Under the pieces are notes generated by a model. It was given only the letters and a program-made list of their open reading frames with translations, ran no database searches and was not told the origin of the DNA. The position numbers and the translations under genes are program-made. Positions 43,876 to 57,194 of a DNA stretch of 64,000 nucleotides are shown one piece after another. Source of the stretch: Polyodon spathula (taxonomy: Eukaryota; Chordata; Actinopteri; Acipenseriformes; Polyodontidae); the NCBI RefSeq assembly GCF_017654505.1, contig NC_054538.1, forward strand, positions 23,960,283 to 24,024,282, written 5' to 3'. How positions within the stretch are numbered: position 1 is the stretch's first letter; each line of letters begins with the position of its first letter.

Positions 43876-45820
43876 AGAACAATTATTAGAAAATAAGCAC
43901 ACCTCCTTGTCAAAGACTACAAATGGTAGCAGCACAAAGCATAGAGATGCCATTTTCAGACAGCGACAAGGCTAGATGCATGAGCCACCAAACCGTGCTT
44001 GCATCTGATTAATAATATGGCCTATTTGTGGTAGTTCCACTCAGATAACAGAACACCTGGAAATGGCAAGATATGAGCCACTAATTTAGTCAAATCGAAT
44101 CATTGGTCCTACACCTACTTTAAAAAAGGGACATATATTTGATAACTTTTCACAGATTTACTTCAAACGCAATAGCAGCCTGGATCTATCTCTGTAACTT
44201 TACAAAAGTGTATCCATATTGGATTTTTTGTTAGATAATCAAAGGTTATCCACAATCATTGTACGTTGCTTAGTTTGTGAGATTATCTTTTTTTTTTAAA
44301 TTTATATTTTATATTATATTGTGCCTTGCTTCAGGTGACTGCAGATAACAACTCTGATTAATCTCAAGTTGTTAGCTTTACAATGGTACCAGTACTGTAC
44401 TAATAACATTTTTAGTAAGAGGATTTGATACTGTTCCCAAAGGTTTATAATTGTCATTAGAAATATTAAAAACTGCATTTGCACATGATTCTATAACAGA
44501 AGTTCATACACTCCACACTCCCACGTGTGCCTTCCTGAGTAAAGAAAATTCATGGAGACACGTGGATAGAATGGTGAATTTATCAATGCTACATTGTGAA
44601 ACATATTGGGGAATTACACTGGTAAATTGAAGACCTCTTTTTATTAGCTGTACTATGATCTATCTTGGGAACTTGTCTATGAGTGAGAAAATTCACACTG
44701 CAATTATAGATTTTACCGCAGCTCAGAGGTTAAGGATTGTGTTACCATATATAATAGGCAGGTTGAGGTGATCTGTCCACTGCCAGGCTCAATGGTTAGC
44801 TTAAAGGGGCTGTGGTGCTACATATCAAATGCCTAATCCGTTTGAGTTAAGAATGACATTCGGAGCTCTTAACATAATGGATGTTAGCATGCTTTCATGG
44901 TAGCTATAGAAAACGTGACATGGCCTCTGTACTGTCATTACAATGGCCTTGTGCTGGAAATAAACACACACAGTGTTGGAAGAGATTAAATAAGAACCCC
45001 TAACGCTCCACCCCCACATCTTTCCAACCCCTTGTTACACAGATTCTCAATCAATACTGCATGTTATGCAAACTGATTATGTCAGATTGTTTCACATTAC
45101 TTGTTTCCAGCAATAATCAATCACTTTTTTAAATTGTGTGCAGATGGACCATGTCATGCCGATAGATAGAGGTGCTAACCAATATGCTGACAGCCAGGGC
45201 ATTCCCAAGGTTGCCACAGAGGACTTAATTACAGAAGATGAGAGAAAGGAGTGGGAGCATTGCCATAAGACAGGGGGTACTTTCACTTGTGTGGGTTGTC
45301 AATGAACAATACTGAGGAAGACACAGAGCACTGGGTGTTGACACGCCACACAGTTGTGCAAATTCAATAACATAAATTCAATGTTTTAACAGGTGTTTTT
45401 TTTTTCCTGGATTTAATGTAAATCTTGTATTTTTTCCTAGATTTTACCAAAAAAAGTCCATATTTAGCTAAATATATAAATGTTAACAAACATTCTTAAA
45501 AGTTGGAGTGTAAGGCGCTTATGTACTTAACTACATCTGAACTTTTTGTTGATAAATCTAGGAAGAAATAGTGATATACATGAAATCCAAAACAAAACCC
45601 AAATACGCTCAGCAATGCTTCAACCCTCCGTCTGTGTTTGTTTTTGTTTTGTAGCAAACACACAGACCCTGTCATTCCTGCTTCAACTTAAAATCTTCGC
45701 TCAATATTTAAAACCTTGCTTGTTTCGCTGTTGGTCATTTCACTGCACAGCGCTGCCAAGATATTATCAATTAGTTTCCTACCTGCTCAGGTGATTCTTC
45801 CCATCATTCAGCTTCTCTGT
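43876..45820. other. AT-rich DNA, no gene recognised
   Basis: No coding evidence or repeat termini. T run near 44288-44297. Confidence 0.5.
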
Positions 45821-46036
45821 TCAGCTGCAGGAGCTCTAAGGTTAATCTTTCCTGCTCCATCTAGTCTCCAGCCCGGCTACAGCGCAGTTCAAAGCGCAGC
45901 TTCATTACTCAAATTGGTCTGCGTTTTCATCAGAAAGACTTGCTCCAACGACACTGCTGAATTACAACTCTATTCTACCGGGCCTCACACACCATGGTTA
46001 CCACGGCTACGCTTCATCGAGTTCTACTGTGAGTGG
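45700..46036 (+). other. GC-richer exon-like segment with a splice-donor sequence
   Basis: GC rises from 45830 to 46036, and the open frame 45716-46039 runs through it. At 46036 GTAAGT follows TGAGTG, a strong donor match. No acceptor or protein similarity is evident. It may be a non-coding exon or part of an unknown repeat. Confidence 0.2.
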
Positions 46037-46039
46037 TAA

Positions 46040-49000
46040 GTTGCCATTGGCGACCAAGCAGATTCAACAGGCACTCTGAGCCTGTGCCTCAGTATTGCAG
46101 TCTTCTGGCTCCTTCTGCTGTGCTTTTGCAACGTGAGAGCGAGTTCAACTCGTCGAAATGTGACAACTAAATACTACTGGCTCCTCTTGTAACTAGAGAA
46201 ATGGACTATATCAAATGTATGATTTCACAAGTACAGCACATTTAAAGCTAAAGCAGTCAAAGTAATAGCTTCAGGGGGCCCTATTTTGTATTACTCTACA
46301 GTGACTTCCTTACTGCAATGGTAATATTAAAATAAAAGAAACAAACTAAGAAATTAATTTTACAAAAACCATAAATCAGGACATGTTTTATGCAGGGTGT
46401 GGCCACACACTCAGTTCTTGTGGGGGGGAAATCCATTCTCATATAAAAGTGCACTTCTCTGGTCATCACATCTTTCAGTATGTGGGTTGTTGCTACTCAG
46501 ACAATCCTCAGCTGTAGCCTTTCCTTTTCACACATCAGTCCCTTCTGACTAACCATAAATACAATCTAATGTATAATTTTGACTTGAATTTGCTTCCCAG
46601 TATTTATTGTATTTTATTTACTTTGCAATTTTGCTGTTCTCAGAAAACAATTCTCAATACAAGTGACAATGGGGATTGTTTACAATTCCTGGCACCTTTT
46701 GTAAATCCCTGTTAATTGAAAACTAAAAAGCATATCCCAATTTCTAACTCATTTACTTAATGATGGCAAAGTGGACATTTGATAGAAGGTGCAGAATGCC
46801 ATGCGAACATCATTCTTTACATATGTTGTATTTGTTTGCATCTGCAAATCACTTTGCACCTGTCCTTATATCTACCCATTAAAAAATATGCATTAAAAAA
46901 AAAAAAAAAAAAAAACAAAGAAGTCCTGGATTGTTCCATTAAAAGGAAAGAAAGGCAAGAAATGGGGTTGTTCACCAAAAATAACTGGTGGGCTACTTGA
47001 AATATAATGGCAGGCCTCTATGTTTTTAATGTATGCTCAAACAATGTTAACATCATTTAAATATTTAAAATCATTGTAATACCAAGATCTACAATAGTTC
47101 TGCCTTCATCTCAGTGTTGGTATTTACAACATTTACAGTCATAAATCAACATAATATGCTGTCAATTTTCACCACAGAGACGACAGAGCTACTTTCCTCT
47201 TACTTATACTATTAATTTATTTATCCTTTTAATGATGCTTGACCAAACGTAAAATATGTGCATGACATTTACTTTCATTGTAATTTCAAATCCTAATAAA
47301 AAAAACATAGGCAAAGTAAACATCACAAAGTCTCGAACTGACCACTGTAGATTCATTGATTCAGCTGAAGACTAAAATACAGAAAAAGGATAGTCCAAAA
47401 CACTTGTCACAAAATAGCTGCAATGTTCTCCCTCTCTATTACACAAACCATGTCTTGAATGACTGTTACATGAACATGCAGACTGTTATCTCCTCATACA
47501 TGTAACAGAGCAGAGGCTGGGTAAAAACCACCGACACACGCCGCAAGCAGGCTGTTAAGCATGTTGCAAAAGATCAATGGTTAAGGACGGGTCAAAGCAT
47601 GTCACTAAAAATTGCGCCGCATTTTTCATCAAAATCTAGCATTAGAGGTTTGCCCTGAAATCAAAATCAGGCCTATTATGTTACAGAGCATAATAGCAAC
47701 CATCATTAAAAAAATTATAGTTCACGATTATTTAAAAATATTAATTGAAATACTTACACAGAAAACCATTGTACAGCTATTACTGCTATTCACATTTGAT
47801 TGCTGAGTCTATTGCATGCGTTTATTTTAAAATTGAAAATCCTCCAACATATACAGAAAGCTCATAAAAAATAAAAACATTCTGATTGTGTAATTTGTAT
47901 TAATTTCTCAATAGAGAAATTCTAAATTTTGCATTATACAAGGTAACTGACAATTGCCTTATGCATGTAATTAGATTGTAAATTATTGATCCTTACATGT
48001 ATTTCTTAACCTTATATTATGACTTATTATTTTACTATTCTTATTAATACAGGTCATTTTCCCTTCTTATTTACTCTTCTATACAGATATAGTATGCAAA
48101 CAAAATGAGAATCTTCATAAAACTGAGGCATTATCAATAAATGCAAGGTATATTTGCATTTGGACTAGTTTAAGTTGTACTCATAAAATACCTTATTTGA
48201 ATTCAAAATCAGGGAGGACCCTACTGAAATAATCAGACTGGACAAGGTTTCTAGTGAATACAATTTATTGGAAATAAAACTAAATAAAGGAAAAATTAAA
48301 GGTGCAACAACTAAACTAAAGTAATGCACACAGGAAGAATTAACTAAACTAAACAGTACAGAAAAGAAAATTTAAACAAAGACACCCCACACCTGATGAC
48401 TGATTTAGCGATCTGGATCAATCTATGGCACATTCCTTTAAGGTTACAACCACATTCTTGACAGTTACTTAAGACAAAGTTTAGTCTTAACAGGGGTATC
48501 ATTAGTAACACAAATATTTACTTTCATTAATATTTGATAATCAAAGCATGGTTAAATCAGTCTCATATAGATGTTTTGATTCAGAAGTAAAAATATATAC
48601 TCTTGCGAGATAAAGACGCTCTTTGCGTTCAGACAACCGTAGGAGAATTATCTAATATCAAAACAACTAATTTGAATTCTAGCTTTAAAGAGAGAATGAT
48701 AATTGCCTGCAAAACCCACATCAATTTGTATGAATCACATACAACAAAACAGTTACTATAGTGTTAATTAACTCAAAGCATGAATTGAAAACAATAATAC
48801 TTTGCTTGCATTCTACCTCAAACAAAACGTTAATTTTACTTTAAGGTCGGCTTATTCTCGAGTTCATAAGACTAGAGGATAAAAACATTACATACTAAAT
48901 GCTTAACAGACTTTTGCTGCCTCTTCTAGCTGGTCCTTATATCATCCAAAACAGGCACTTAAAGGCTCTCCTGCATGCAAGGAAAAGTCCAAGTCTGTCT

Positions 49001-49115
49001 TCCTTGCGTTGTGTCCACACACCAGGGGACTAAAGAAATGTTTTTGCAAAAGCAAGTGTCATTCACTATTTAGGTATTCCACTGATACAGAAATTCAAAA
49101 TTAGTGTTTTTTGAC
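46040..49115. other. AT-rich DNA, no gene recognised
   Basis: A poly(A) run lies at 46893-46914. The stretch 48230-49080 has no identifiable coding content. Confidence 0.5.
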
Positions 49116-49120
49116 TAATA

Positions 49121-49525
49121 TTAAGGTGAAATAAAGTGAGATAGACATACTATCAATTTCCAATTTTTCTGCTGTTTCTTGCCATATGGAGTCCTTCTTT
49201 TTATTTTCTTTATAACCATGACACTGGCATCACAAAGAGCATCATATTTTTCAACTTTAATAACTGAATTCTCATTGATATCCATTTTTTTTATTTCTGT
49301 GGTAATCTCTGTGTGAGAGATAGTGACAGTCTGACAGCCACTACACAATAGACCTTATTTCTGATTGGTCCATTGCGATGCGAACAACGCGTAGCACGTA
49401 TAGAAATAAAACAAATTTATTGCTATATTTGCTCACTTCGCTAGCGGTGTGCAGTACTCCATTTAAATCAATAGTTTTTATTATTTTTTATTCGCTAGCT
49501 CATGTCCGGTGTGCATAGCCCATAA
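49121..49525 (-). pseudogene. PIF/Harbinger MADF-protein remnant and 5' end
   Basis: On the minus strand ATG at 49285 starts M-D-I-N-E-N-S-V-I-K-V-E-K-Y-D-A-L-C-D-A-S, a MADF start (L-I-x-x-V-x-x-x-P-x-L-Y-D type). After a frameshift, the alternative frame reads D-S-I-W-Q-E-T-A-E-K-L, the second MADF helix, so an indel splits the domain. A CCAAT box (ACCAATCAG, 49354-49362 on this strand) lies upstream. Farther out, two copies of a CACACCG...GCTAGCGAA-like motif occur (49440-49525), reminiscent of Harbinger subterminal repeats. This is the 5' end of a Harbinger element; the transposase gene is not seen. Confidence 0.55.
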
Positions 49526-52030
49526 CAGACTGAAACTGGGTCGACAACAAATCCAATGCATTGACATAAGACATAAGAATCCAATGCATAGATGAGTTTC
49601 AGGAGTAAACCTTGAGACTTGACATGTACGCTTGATTGCTCTTCATGTTGATAAACATTCATTTGTTAGACTTTCATCATACCAATACATCTTACGGAAC
49701 AGCAATATTTAGTACAGACAAGGGCATTCATTTTCCACAGTATTGATCTTATGCTTTAAAAAACATAGGCCTACTAGTTCTTACCCTGGCAAATTACCTC
49801 TAAATAGCAGCACTGTTGCAGGAACACCCTGTACCATTACTGAGAATGGACTTTTTATTTTTGATCGTAAAGCCCTTAAAAAAAAAAAAAAAAAAAAAAC
49901 ACAGAAACTCCTGCCAATGTGTGCATTTACAGCTTCCAATTATACTTTTAAATAAGTGTCCTGGGATCCCTTTTGTGTCAGTCAAACAAACACCAAAGAG
50001 ACAAAACTCCTTATGCTAGCTAAATCAAATGAAATGCAATACTGAATTACGTTAAAAAGCACTCGTATGATCTATTATTTTAACTAATGTGTCTTGTTGT
50101 TTAGCATTGATTGTATATCACGTTCAGCCATTGTATCCTTGTGACTCTTTAAAACTCAAATGTATTAAAAGCACCCCTCTGGCATCTTTAAAGCTCTCTT
50201 TATGTGTAGCTGACACAACAGAATAACAATAGACCTGCACCTTTCATAAATTTCAAAAGTACCACATTTGTTCTATGTGGTATTTCTTACAGATGTGTTT
50301 ACAGTTACAGGCAAGCTGATGTGATATGTAGCATCAAATAATGGTACAGTTTATGATTCTCAATAATAATACTGTAAAATCTAGATCAACACAGAATGCT
50401 TCAATTAAAAGCCTGACATGGTAAAAGCATAACTGGAAGCTGTACTGAAGTTGAGGGATGCTACACACCAATTGACTATTTAAAAGGCTTATAAATTGAT
50501 AAATTGTTACAAGGTTCTATTTTTTTATTTATTTATGAATGCAGGTATGGCAATGATAAATATGAAATGAAACCCAAGAAGAGAGATAGATATGATGGGG
50601 ATTGTTTTAAATTAAATAGCTACTACATATTTTTTTTTATTTTATTTTCAAAACAATTTCCAATTAGATATAACACTGTGGAATGACAATTACCAAATTA
50701 GATATAACACTGTAATCTTTTCTGATTTTTTTTTTTTTTTTTTTTTCAGCTGGTGCCTTAAAAATGGATTCTTCAATAAATATAATGGCTACCGATTAGA
50801 GAATATTGTAAAATGCAGTTTGTTGTCAAAAACCCTCAGCTCAATTATTGTACAGTACTAGTTGTTTATTTTACTTTCCAAGACAAATGGTATAGATGAT
50901 TATGTTATCTTACTAAGAATAAAACAATACAGAATATCTTATATAAACTGTAAAATATTACAAAGCAATATACAAGAACCATGCACATAGTACGCCGTCA
51001 CAGTAACTCTGTGTTTTCATAACATGCTTTTTTAATTTCTGTGATTCAATACTGAATACAATATTCTAAAACACTGTTACATGTACTATATACCAATTTT
51101 ATAATCTATTATTTTCCAAGAAACAGTTCTGCAATCTCCAAAGAAATAGTGCATTGATCCCTTAATTTATTTCCCATTATACAAGTTTCTCAAAAACAAA
51201 ACACTTCAGTAGTTCACATTTCAGCCTATTTCAGTGAAATATATTTTTCTGTGTGATGGGACGATTGGTCGGGAAGGGGCTGGGGGAGCACTACAGATCA
51301 TGTGACACAGTGTACTTTAACCGTTACTGTGGAAACATACATCCAGGGAACTGTACACCACTCTTTATTAATAAGACTAATCCCCTTGAACCAACTGGTG
51401 AAAATGCCAAAAAAGCTATTGTATATGCTGACTTCCACAACAGGTAATTGTATTTTATCACAGTTAAGACCTTTGGAAAAGATTTGGAAATCATGTTTTT
51501 GGAATGTGTTTTGGACTTTTAATAGGCAGCAAGATTAACACTGCTGGGAATCCTCTGTCTGCATACATTATGTAACCACCGCCAGAAAATGTTATTACCA
51601 AGGAAAGTCCAGAGAAGATTTTTAAATTATCAAGTCCCAGTAGACAGTCAGGTTGCCAAATTTGTTATGCCAAAATACATAACAAAAAAGCTATAAAACA
51701 TGCCATACCACATGGTAAGTAAAGGCCAGTATATAACTAACATACGGCTCTGCTACTGCCTCACTTGTAGTGGAAAAGTTGATATATCACAGACCCACAA
51801 TGTCCTCTATGGACGATATACCTATGTCTGCAAATAGCAATAGCCTTGAATGTTATTTCTTATCAGTATGGGAGCTAGATATGGGAAATATTTGAGTAAT
51901 ACATGTTACAAGTAGTTTATTTTTTTATATCTAGGAGAGTATACTTTTCTTTGTGCTATGATAGAGATAGAGCATGCCAATAACCCCTTACAACACAACC
52001 TTGGAACTAGCAATATTACTTTTCATGTGC
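49526..52030. other. AT-rich DNA, no gene recognised
   Basis: A poly(A) run lies at 49879-49899 and a T run near 50727-50746. The frame 51253-51447 was considered and rejected as a piggyBac piece. No RNA gene. Confidence 0.5.
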
Positions 52031-52034
52031 ATTG

Positions 52035-52735
52035 CACATTTATGTCGTTATTTATTGCATTTATATAGCACTTTTTATACAAAAGTATTGCAAAGCACTG
52101 TACAGTACATAACAGAAATAAAAGAACAAACCACAATACAATTGTATAGCATGTCACACAGACAACTGCCATAATCAGACCATTTAAAATAACATTTTCA
52201 AATAACAGTATACACATAATACAAAAGAAGATATTTTAGTTACATTAAAACCCACTAAGATAAAAGTAATTTATAAAAAAGTGCGTTTTTAGTCTTGACC
52301 TGAAAACTGTAATGGTCCCAGCTTCCCTGACAAACAAAGGTAGAGCATTCCATAATTTAGGAGCTCTATAACGAAAAGCCCTACCTCCCGCGTTGCTTTT
52401 GTTTAACCTAAGAACAACCAGCAGCCCAACATCCTGAGATCTCAGTGCGGTTTTGAAGATACAGGGCCAGTAAGTCCTGCAAATAACTAGGTGTTAATCC
52501 ATTCAGGGCCTTGTAAGCTAACAGCAAAATCTTAAAATCAATTCTATACTGCACAGAGATCCAGTGTAAAGAGGCCAAAACAGGGATATTATGTTTATTT
52601 TCCTGGTTTTAGTAAGAATTTTAGCGGCGGTATTTTGAACAAGCTGCAAGTGGGATACCATGTGTTTTGGGACACCAGAAAAAAGTGCATTACAATAATT
52701 AATTCTCGATGAAACAAAGGCATGCATTAGTTTGT
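52035..52735 (-). mobile_element. L2-like (CR1-clade) LINE, 3' part
   Basis: Minus strand. A frame near 52727-52518 reads H-A-F-V-S-S-R-I-N-Y-C-N-A-L-F-S-G-V-P then L-Q-L-V-Q-N-T-A-A-K-I-L-T. This is the conserved stretch after the RT thumb in L2/CR1/Jockey-group LINEs. Downstream remnants (F-R-L-R, K-A-L-N-G-L-type) continue to about 52270. A short AT tail follows with GCTATATAAATGCAA-like sequence at 52050-52070. Some codons are broken. RT catalytic motifs lie 5' of the breakpoint and are missing. Confidence 0.75.
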
Positions 52736-52876
52736 CGGCCTAATGCATGCCTGTGTTTCACATAGAAAGTCAATACCATAAAGATTGTTGGTGCTGCTTA
52801 AGGAGCATTTTGACCAACAAGTAACACGATATTTAAGTGAATGGTGCTTAAATGCTTGTGTAAATCATCAATCTCC

Positions 52877-53810
52877 TTTTTTTTTTTTTTTGGAATACAA
52901 TTTTTATTAATTTTTGAATACATGAACAATACATAAATCCCTACAATAAAATTGAATTCTATACCTTAAAACTGCAACATTTTAACATAAAAATAATACA
53001 AATACCTATAGCCTCTTAGACAAGTTATATAGTACATATAACATTTCAATAAAATCAAAATAAATAAATAAACAAATACATACATATACACATCAATAAT
53101 CTCTTGTGTATTACATATCAGTATTTAATTGCATCTGACCAAAGTACTGTGCTTTTTCTAACAGAATGTCATCCAGTGTTACTTTTTCACATTGTTAGTG
53201 GTGGTGGTTCCATTTTCTTCCAAAGCATCATTATAGCCTTTTTAGCAGTGAGCAACATGCCTAAGTCTAATTCGATTTGAATTCTATTTAAGTTGGGGTT
53301 TTCTGTAAGACCTAACACAGACAACGTGGAGGATTTAGTTAAAGAAATACCAAAAATGCTGGATATATGTTTGAATATATGCATAATGTTTTGAAGGTCC
53401 ATAACATATGGAAAAGTGATCCATTCTTTTGATTGCAATGCCAAAAACAACCAGGTTTTAAAATATTGCATCTAAATAGTTTGACGGTAATGTAATAAGT
53501 TCTATTAACTATTTAAAATTGAATTAATCTTAATTAAGCATTGGTATAACTAGACCAGTCTTCCTCTGAGAATGTAACCACATCTTTTTCTCAAGCAATT
53601 TTGACTTTACAATCTTTAAGGATATTATATCAATCTCCTTCTGATTCAGTAACTTAAGAACAAAAACACTTTGAATACCAAAGTGGGAAGTAAAGGTGGA
53701 CGACAAAGTTTCCTGATCAGGCAGGAAGTTGAAGAAACAGCATAAACTGTGTTTGAAATCGACAAAGGGACAGCAAGATTGATTTATTTTGATATATAAG
53801 CCTGTCAAAA
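52877..53810 (-). mobile_element. 5'-truncated L1 LINE end
   Basis: The minus strand ends in poly(A) (T run 52877-52891 on plus). The frame 53471-53187 closes ORF2 with L-T-A-K-K-A-I-M-M-L-W-K-K-M-E-P-P-P-L-T, the characteristic fish L1 C-terminal stretch (A-K-K-x-I-L-x-x-W-K). A second frame upstream (53808-53530) is likely the preceding ORF2 part, with less clear similarity. This L1 is of a different subfamily from that at 4471, judged by the tail. Confidence 0.7.
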
Positions 53811-55260
53811 ATCAATGAGAAACCTTTCTTATTTTGTCATAATATTTCTTGACCATTATTATCTGACCGCATATCACTTGCATATTTCACAATAGCATTG
53901 GATACATTACTTGAGCAGAAAGACTTTACTGTAATTTAAATTGTGCATCATTAAGAAGGAAATGTTTAATCCATATTTCTTTGTTTTAAGACACAGTTTT
54001 GTTTTCTTGTTCAAATCAGAGAGAAAAAGCATTTTTTTTCCATAGATTTGCTAAAATAAATTAATCCTCAGAGACTGAAATTAATTCTGAATAGGTCAAA
54101 GCTACAGTCATTGTGTGCAGGGGGGTGATTTTTAAAATTCAGGGGTCAAACAGGAAGTTGACATGCTGTTACAGAAAGTGGGCAGAGCCAAATTATGAAG
54201 TTATGTAAAAACTTGAATATGTTTTTGCACTTACAGTATGACTCTGCCCATTTCTGATTTTGAATCAAGTAACTTTGTGCGTCTTTATTTTCCTTCCTTT
54301 ATCAAACTGTACACTGACATCTCACAATATTATTTTTTTAGTAGGTTGCACACCCTGACAACCTTAATGGGTATTAGTGCTGGGACAAACACATGATTTT
54401 CATGTTCGGATATTTGCTCATAATTTAAATATTCATTGGGATATAAAAGCTATTTTATTGCTCAGAATGCAGGCAGACAGCACAGTGCAGGGGCAGGGGC
54501 TCGTGGCCCCTGTGTGTGTGTGTCTGTGTGTGCGCCTTTATTTTACAGCAAGACGACACAAACTGCAGCACGTTAAAGTAAAAAAAAATATCACAGGAGT
54601 ACTTTACCCAGTGAATTAACTACAACACAAAGGATAGCAGTTCAAGTTAAACGTTGTTTTGTTCATTCCAGAAATAAATAGTACATAAAGACACCACATT
54701 GTATTTATTTTTTAATACCTCATTGTACTTTTTTTTCATTCCTTGCCATTGCCGTTTCTTCACAGTAAACGGTGGCCATGGACACGTTTTCATAAAGTAG
54801 TAACATGAGGTTTACTTGTGCGTTTTTGTAGCTTAACAAGCAAATGAAAACTGAAATGTAACTTTAAACACTTCAAATAAAGCAAACGTGGAAATGTCGT
54901 TGTAAAATGAAGAGGGGGAAAAAAATCACTTTTTTTTTTCTCATTTATTACATTCCACATAACAGAAAGTCGCAACAAAAAATATATAATATGTACAATC
55001 TATATAAAAATCACTGCACAACATTTCCAGCAAGTTTGGCACTGTTTAAGCGAGGCATTCTGACATGCTTTTTTGACCCAGATGGCTTTCCATAGAGATT
55101 TATGCGCAGGAGAGATCATGTGACCCTATCACTGGGATGGCTGCTTGTTGTTAGAGCTCCTGCTACCACTTTGCAATTCTCATTTATAATCAAACAGTTT
55201 ACGCTTCTTACATTATTTTGTTGGATTTATTTTCTTTATAAAATGATCTACTTACCATTC
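53811..55260. other. AT-rich DNA leading to an L1 5' region
   Basis: No gene recognised to about 55080. The stretch 55085-55264 may be the 5' UTR of the L1 that follows. Confidence 0.45.
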
Positions 55261-55264
55261 ATAA

Positions 55265-56200
55265 ATGGCTACTTCACGCAAGGGAGCCGTTGTTTCCCCT
55301 CAATCCATACCGGAGGGAAAGCGTATGAAGTGGTCACTGGCCCCCGATGATTGGGACATCCTCTTGGATTGGCACTTTCCATGGATCGGTTCAGGAAGCA
55401 ATTGATGCAGCTTCATGGCCTCAAAACGTAACCAAAACAGCTACTATCCTCAGCGCTCTTAAACAAGGGGTTGCTGACATTGCTTCCTCTTTGAGACAGC
55501 TAACTGCCAGGCAGGATATCACCAGAGCTGATCTTCGCCAACAAAAAGACTAAATTAATCAATGTAATGCTCGTATTGATGCTATGTGGACCTTGAATAC
55601 AGAAATCGTCGTCGTAACGTCAGACTGGTGGGGCTTCCTGAAGGGGCTGAAGGCGATGACCCAATCCACTTTCTTCAGCAGAAAATTCCACTTCGGCATC
55701 TAACCCTAAAATCCTCCAATGACAACCCTTTTCTGGAGTTAAATAGAGCACATCAAGTGCAGAGCACATCAGGTGGCTCTTGACACTCCAGCAAACCACA
55801 GACCATGATATTTCAATGCTTTCATTATACTGATCGACAACCACTCCTCCAGGCTGCTCAAAAATCCGCTCCATCATTGTGCAGGGACAAAGGCTCTCTT
55901 TTTATGCAAAGAGGGCCTTTGGTGAAGTGAGAACAAAGTTTCACTCCCAGGAAGTAGACAATTTATTGGTGTATCCAGCTATCTTGAAAGTCAATCATAG
56001 AGGAGAGAAGCTGTCTTTCTATTGATCCCTCTGTGCGCAGAACCCTATGCTTCTCAAACCTTGGTCCGGATGGAAAGTCGGTATGGATGAACTAATTTTG
56101 CTTCCGATTACTACTTTTCGTACCTTCACAGTATGGAAGTGGAAACTTCTTATTCCGTCTGTGACTGGCAGTGATCCTTCAGGTCTGCACATTTACACTT
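55265..56200 (+). pseudogene. L1 ORF1 (Transposase_22-type RNA chaperone) remnant
   Basis: From ATG 55265 the frame reads M-A-T-S-R-K-G-A-V-V-S-P-Q-S-I-P-E-G-K-R, an L1 ORF1-like basic N terminus. Frame changes follow. Near 55590 L-E-Y-R-N-R-R-R-N-V-R-L-V-G-L-P-E-G matches the conserved start of the ORF1 RRM (R-R-x-N-x-R-I-x-G-x-P-E). Later pieces include N-R-A-H (R-x-H of the RRM) and Q-A-A-Q-K-S of the C-terminal domain. ORF1 forms a trimer that coats L1 RNA. Several stops and indels kill it. Confidence 0.8.
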
Positions 56201-56373
56201 GATGTTTCTTGACATTGATCTCGTCATTTTGTAAGGTCCTCAAAGGTATAGCTACACTGCAAAGGGTATGAGAACCCTATTAAGAATACTACTGTGGTTA
56301 ATTATTAATAATTTGGATATATGGCTCTGTTAATTTCCACAGTCTTTATTACTACCTTTGGTGTTAATGTTAT

Positions 56374-56803
56374 TGTGGCAGGCTGGCGAGTGGATAGAGG
56401 CCCAGAGACAGTCTGAAGTTCAAAAAAATAACTATTTTATTATAAATAAACACAAAAATGAAAGTGCACAAGGGCAAAATAAAGATCTTTAAACACAAAT
56501 AGAAAGATAACAAAACAAAACTTACAAAAATAAGGTTTCCAGGCTGGGCAATGCCTTCACTGGATTTATCAAAATTTAAAAATCACAAAACAACCACAAA
56601 CACCAACCTGCTTCCGCAGCTCCCTCCTCCCAAATGAGAAGCAGAGGCCTCCTTTTATGTCAGGTGGCTGGGCGCTGATTGATCGTTAATTAACCTAATC
56701 AACTAATCAACCCCAGCCACCTGAACATAATAAACCCAGGCAGGTAGGGGAAATTAACCCCATCCCTGCCAATTTAAAAAGGGCAGAGCTTTGCTCTGCC
56801 ACA
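56374..56803 (-). repeat. Solo LTR with perfect 5-bp TSD
   Basis: It has the same ends (TGTGGCAG ... CTGCCACA) and nearly the same sequence as the LTR at 25530-25953. The 5-base GTTAT is repeated on both sides (56369-56373 and 56804-56808). No internal sequence remains, as after recombination between two LTRs. It lies within L1 spacer sequence, so it inserted after that L1. Strand is set by the orientation of the family at 25530. Confidence 0.92.
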
Positions 56804-57194
56804 GTTATAGTTGGTGACAATCTGTGCTCTGTTGTTTGCATGTTGTTTACAGTTGTTCAATTTGTAGTTCATTTTTCCTACTTGTGAGATGGTTTAGCTC
56901 ATAGCAAGCCCCCTCAGGGTAGTCTGGTTCGTGATGACAGTTGTTGGGGGATGGGAAGGCTGGGGGGTGGAAGCAGAAAAGGGGAGGCTGAGATTTGGGG
57001 GTAGATAGGGAGCGAAATCAGCGAGTGAGAGGAAGTACAGATGTTAACTTAGGCTTGAGATTTATGCTATGCAGTGTGCTCCCTCTAGCGCTCTTCGTTA
57101 TCATCCTAAATTTTTGTAACCACGCTGCCGTCTCAGTTTACTTAGTTGTGTTTTTGTCATTACTATGCTACTGTTCTATAGGATATTGCTATAT

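Noticed and set aside
51253..51447. Frame resembling the piggyBac Y-F-D-R-Y-F motif
   Set aside because: Only Y-F-N-R-Y is similar. The following residues do not continue the family pattern, and no other piggyBac block is nearby.
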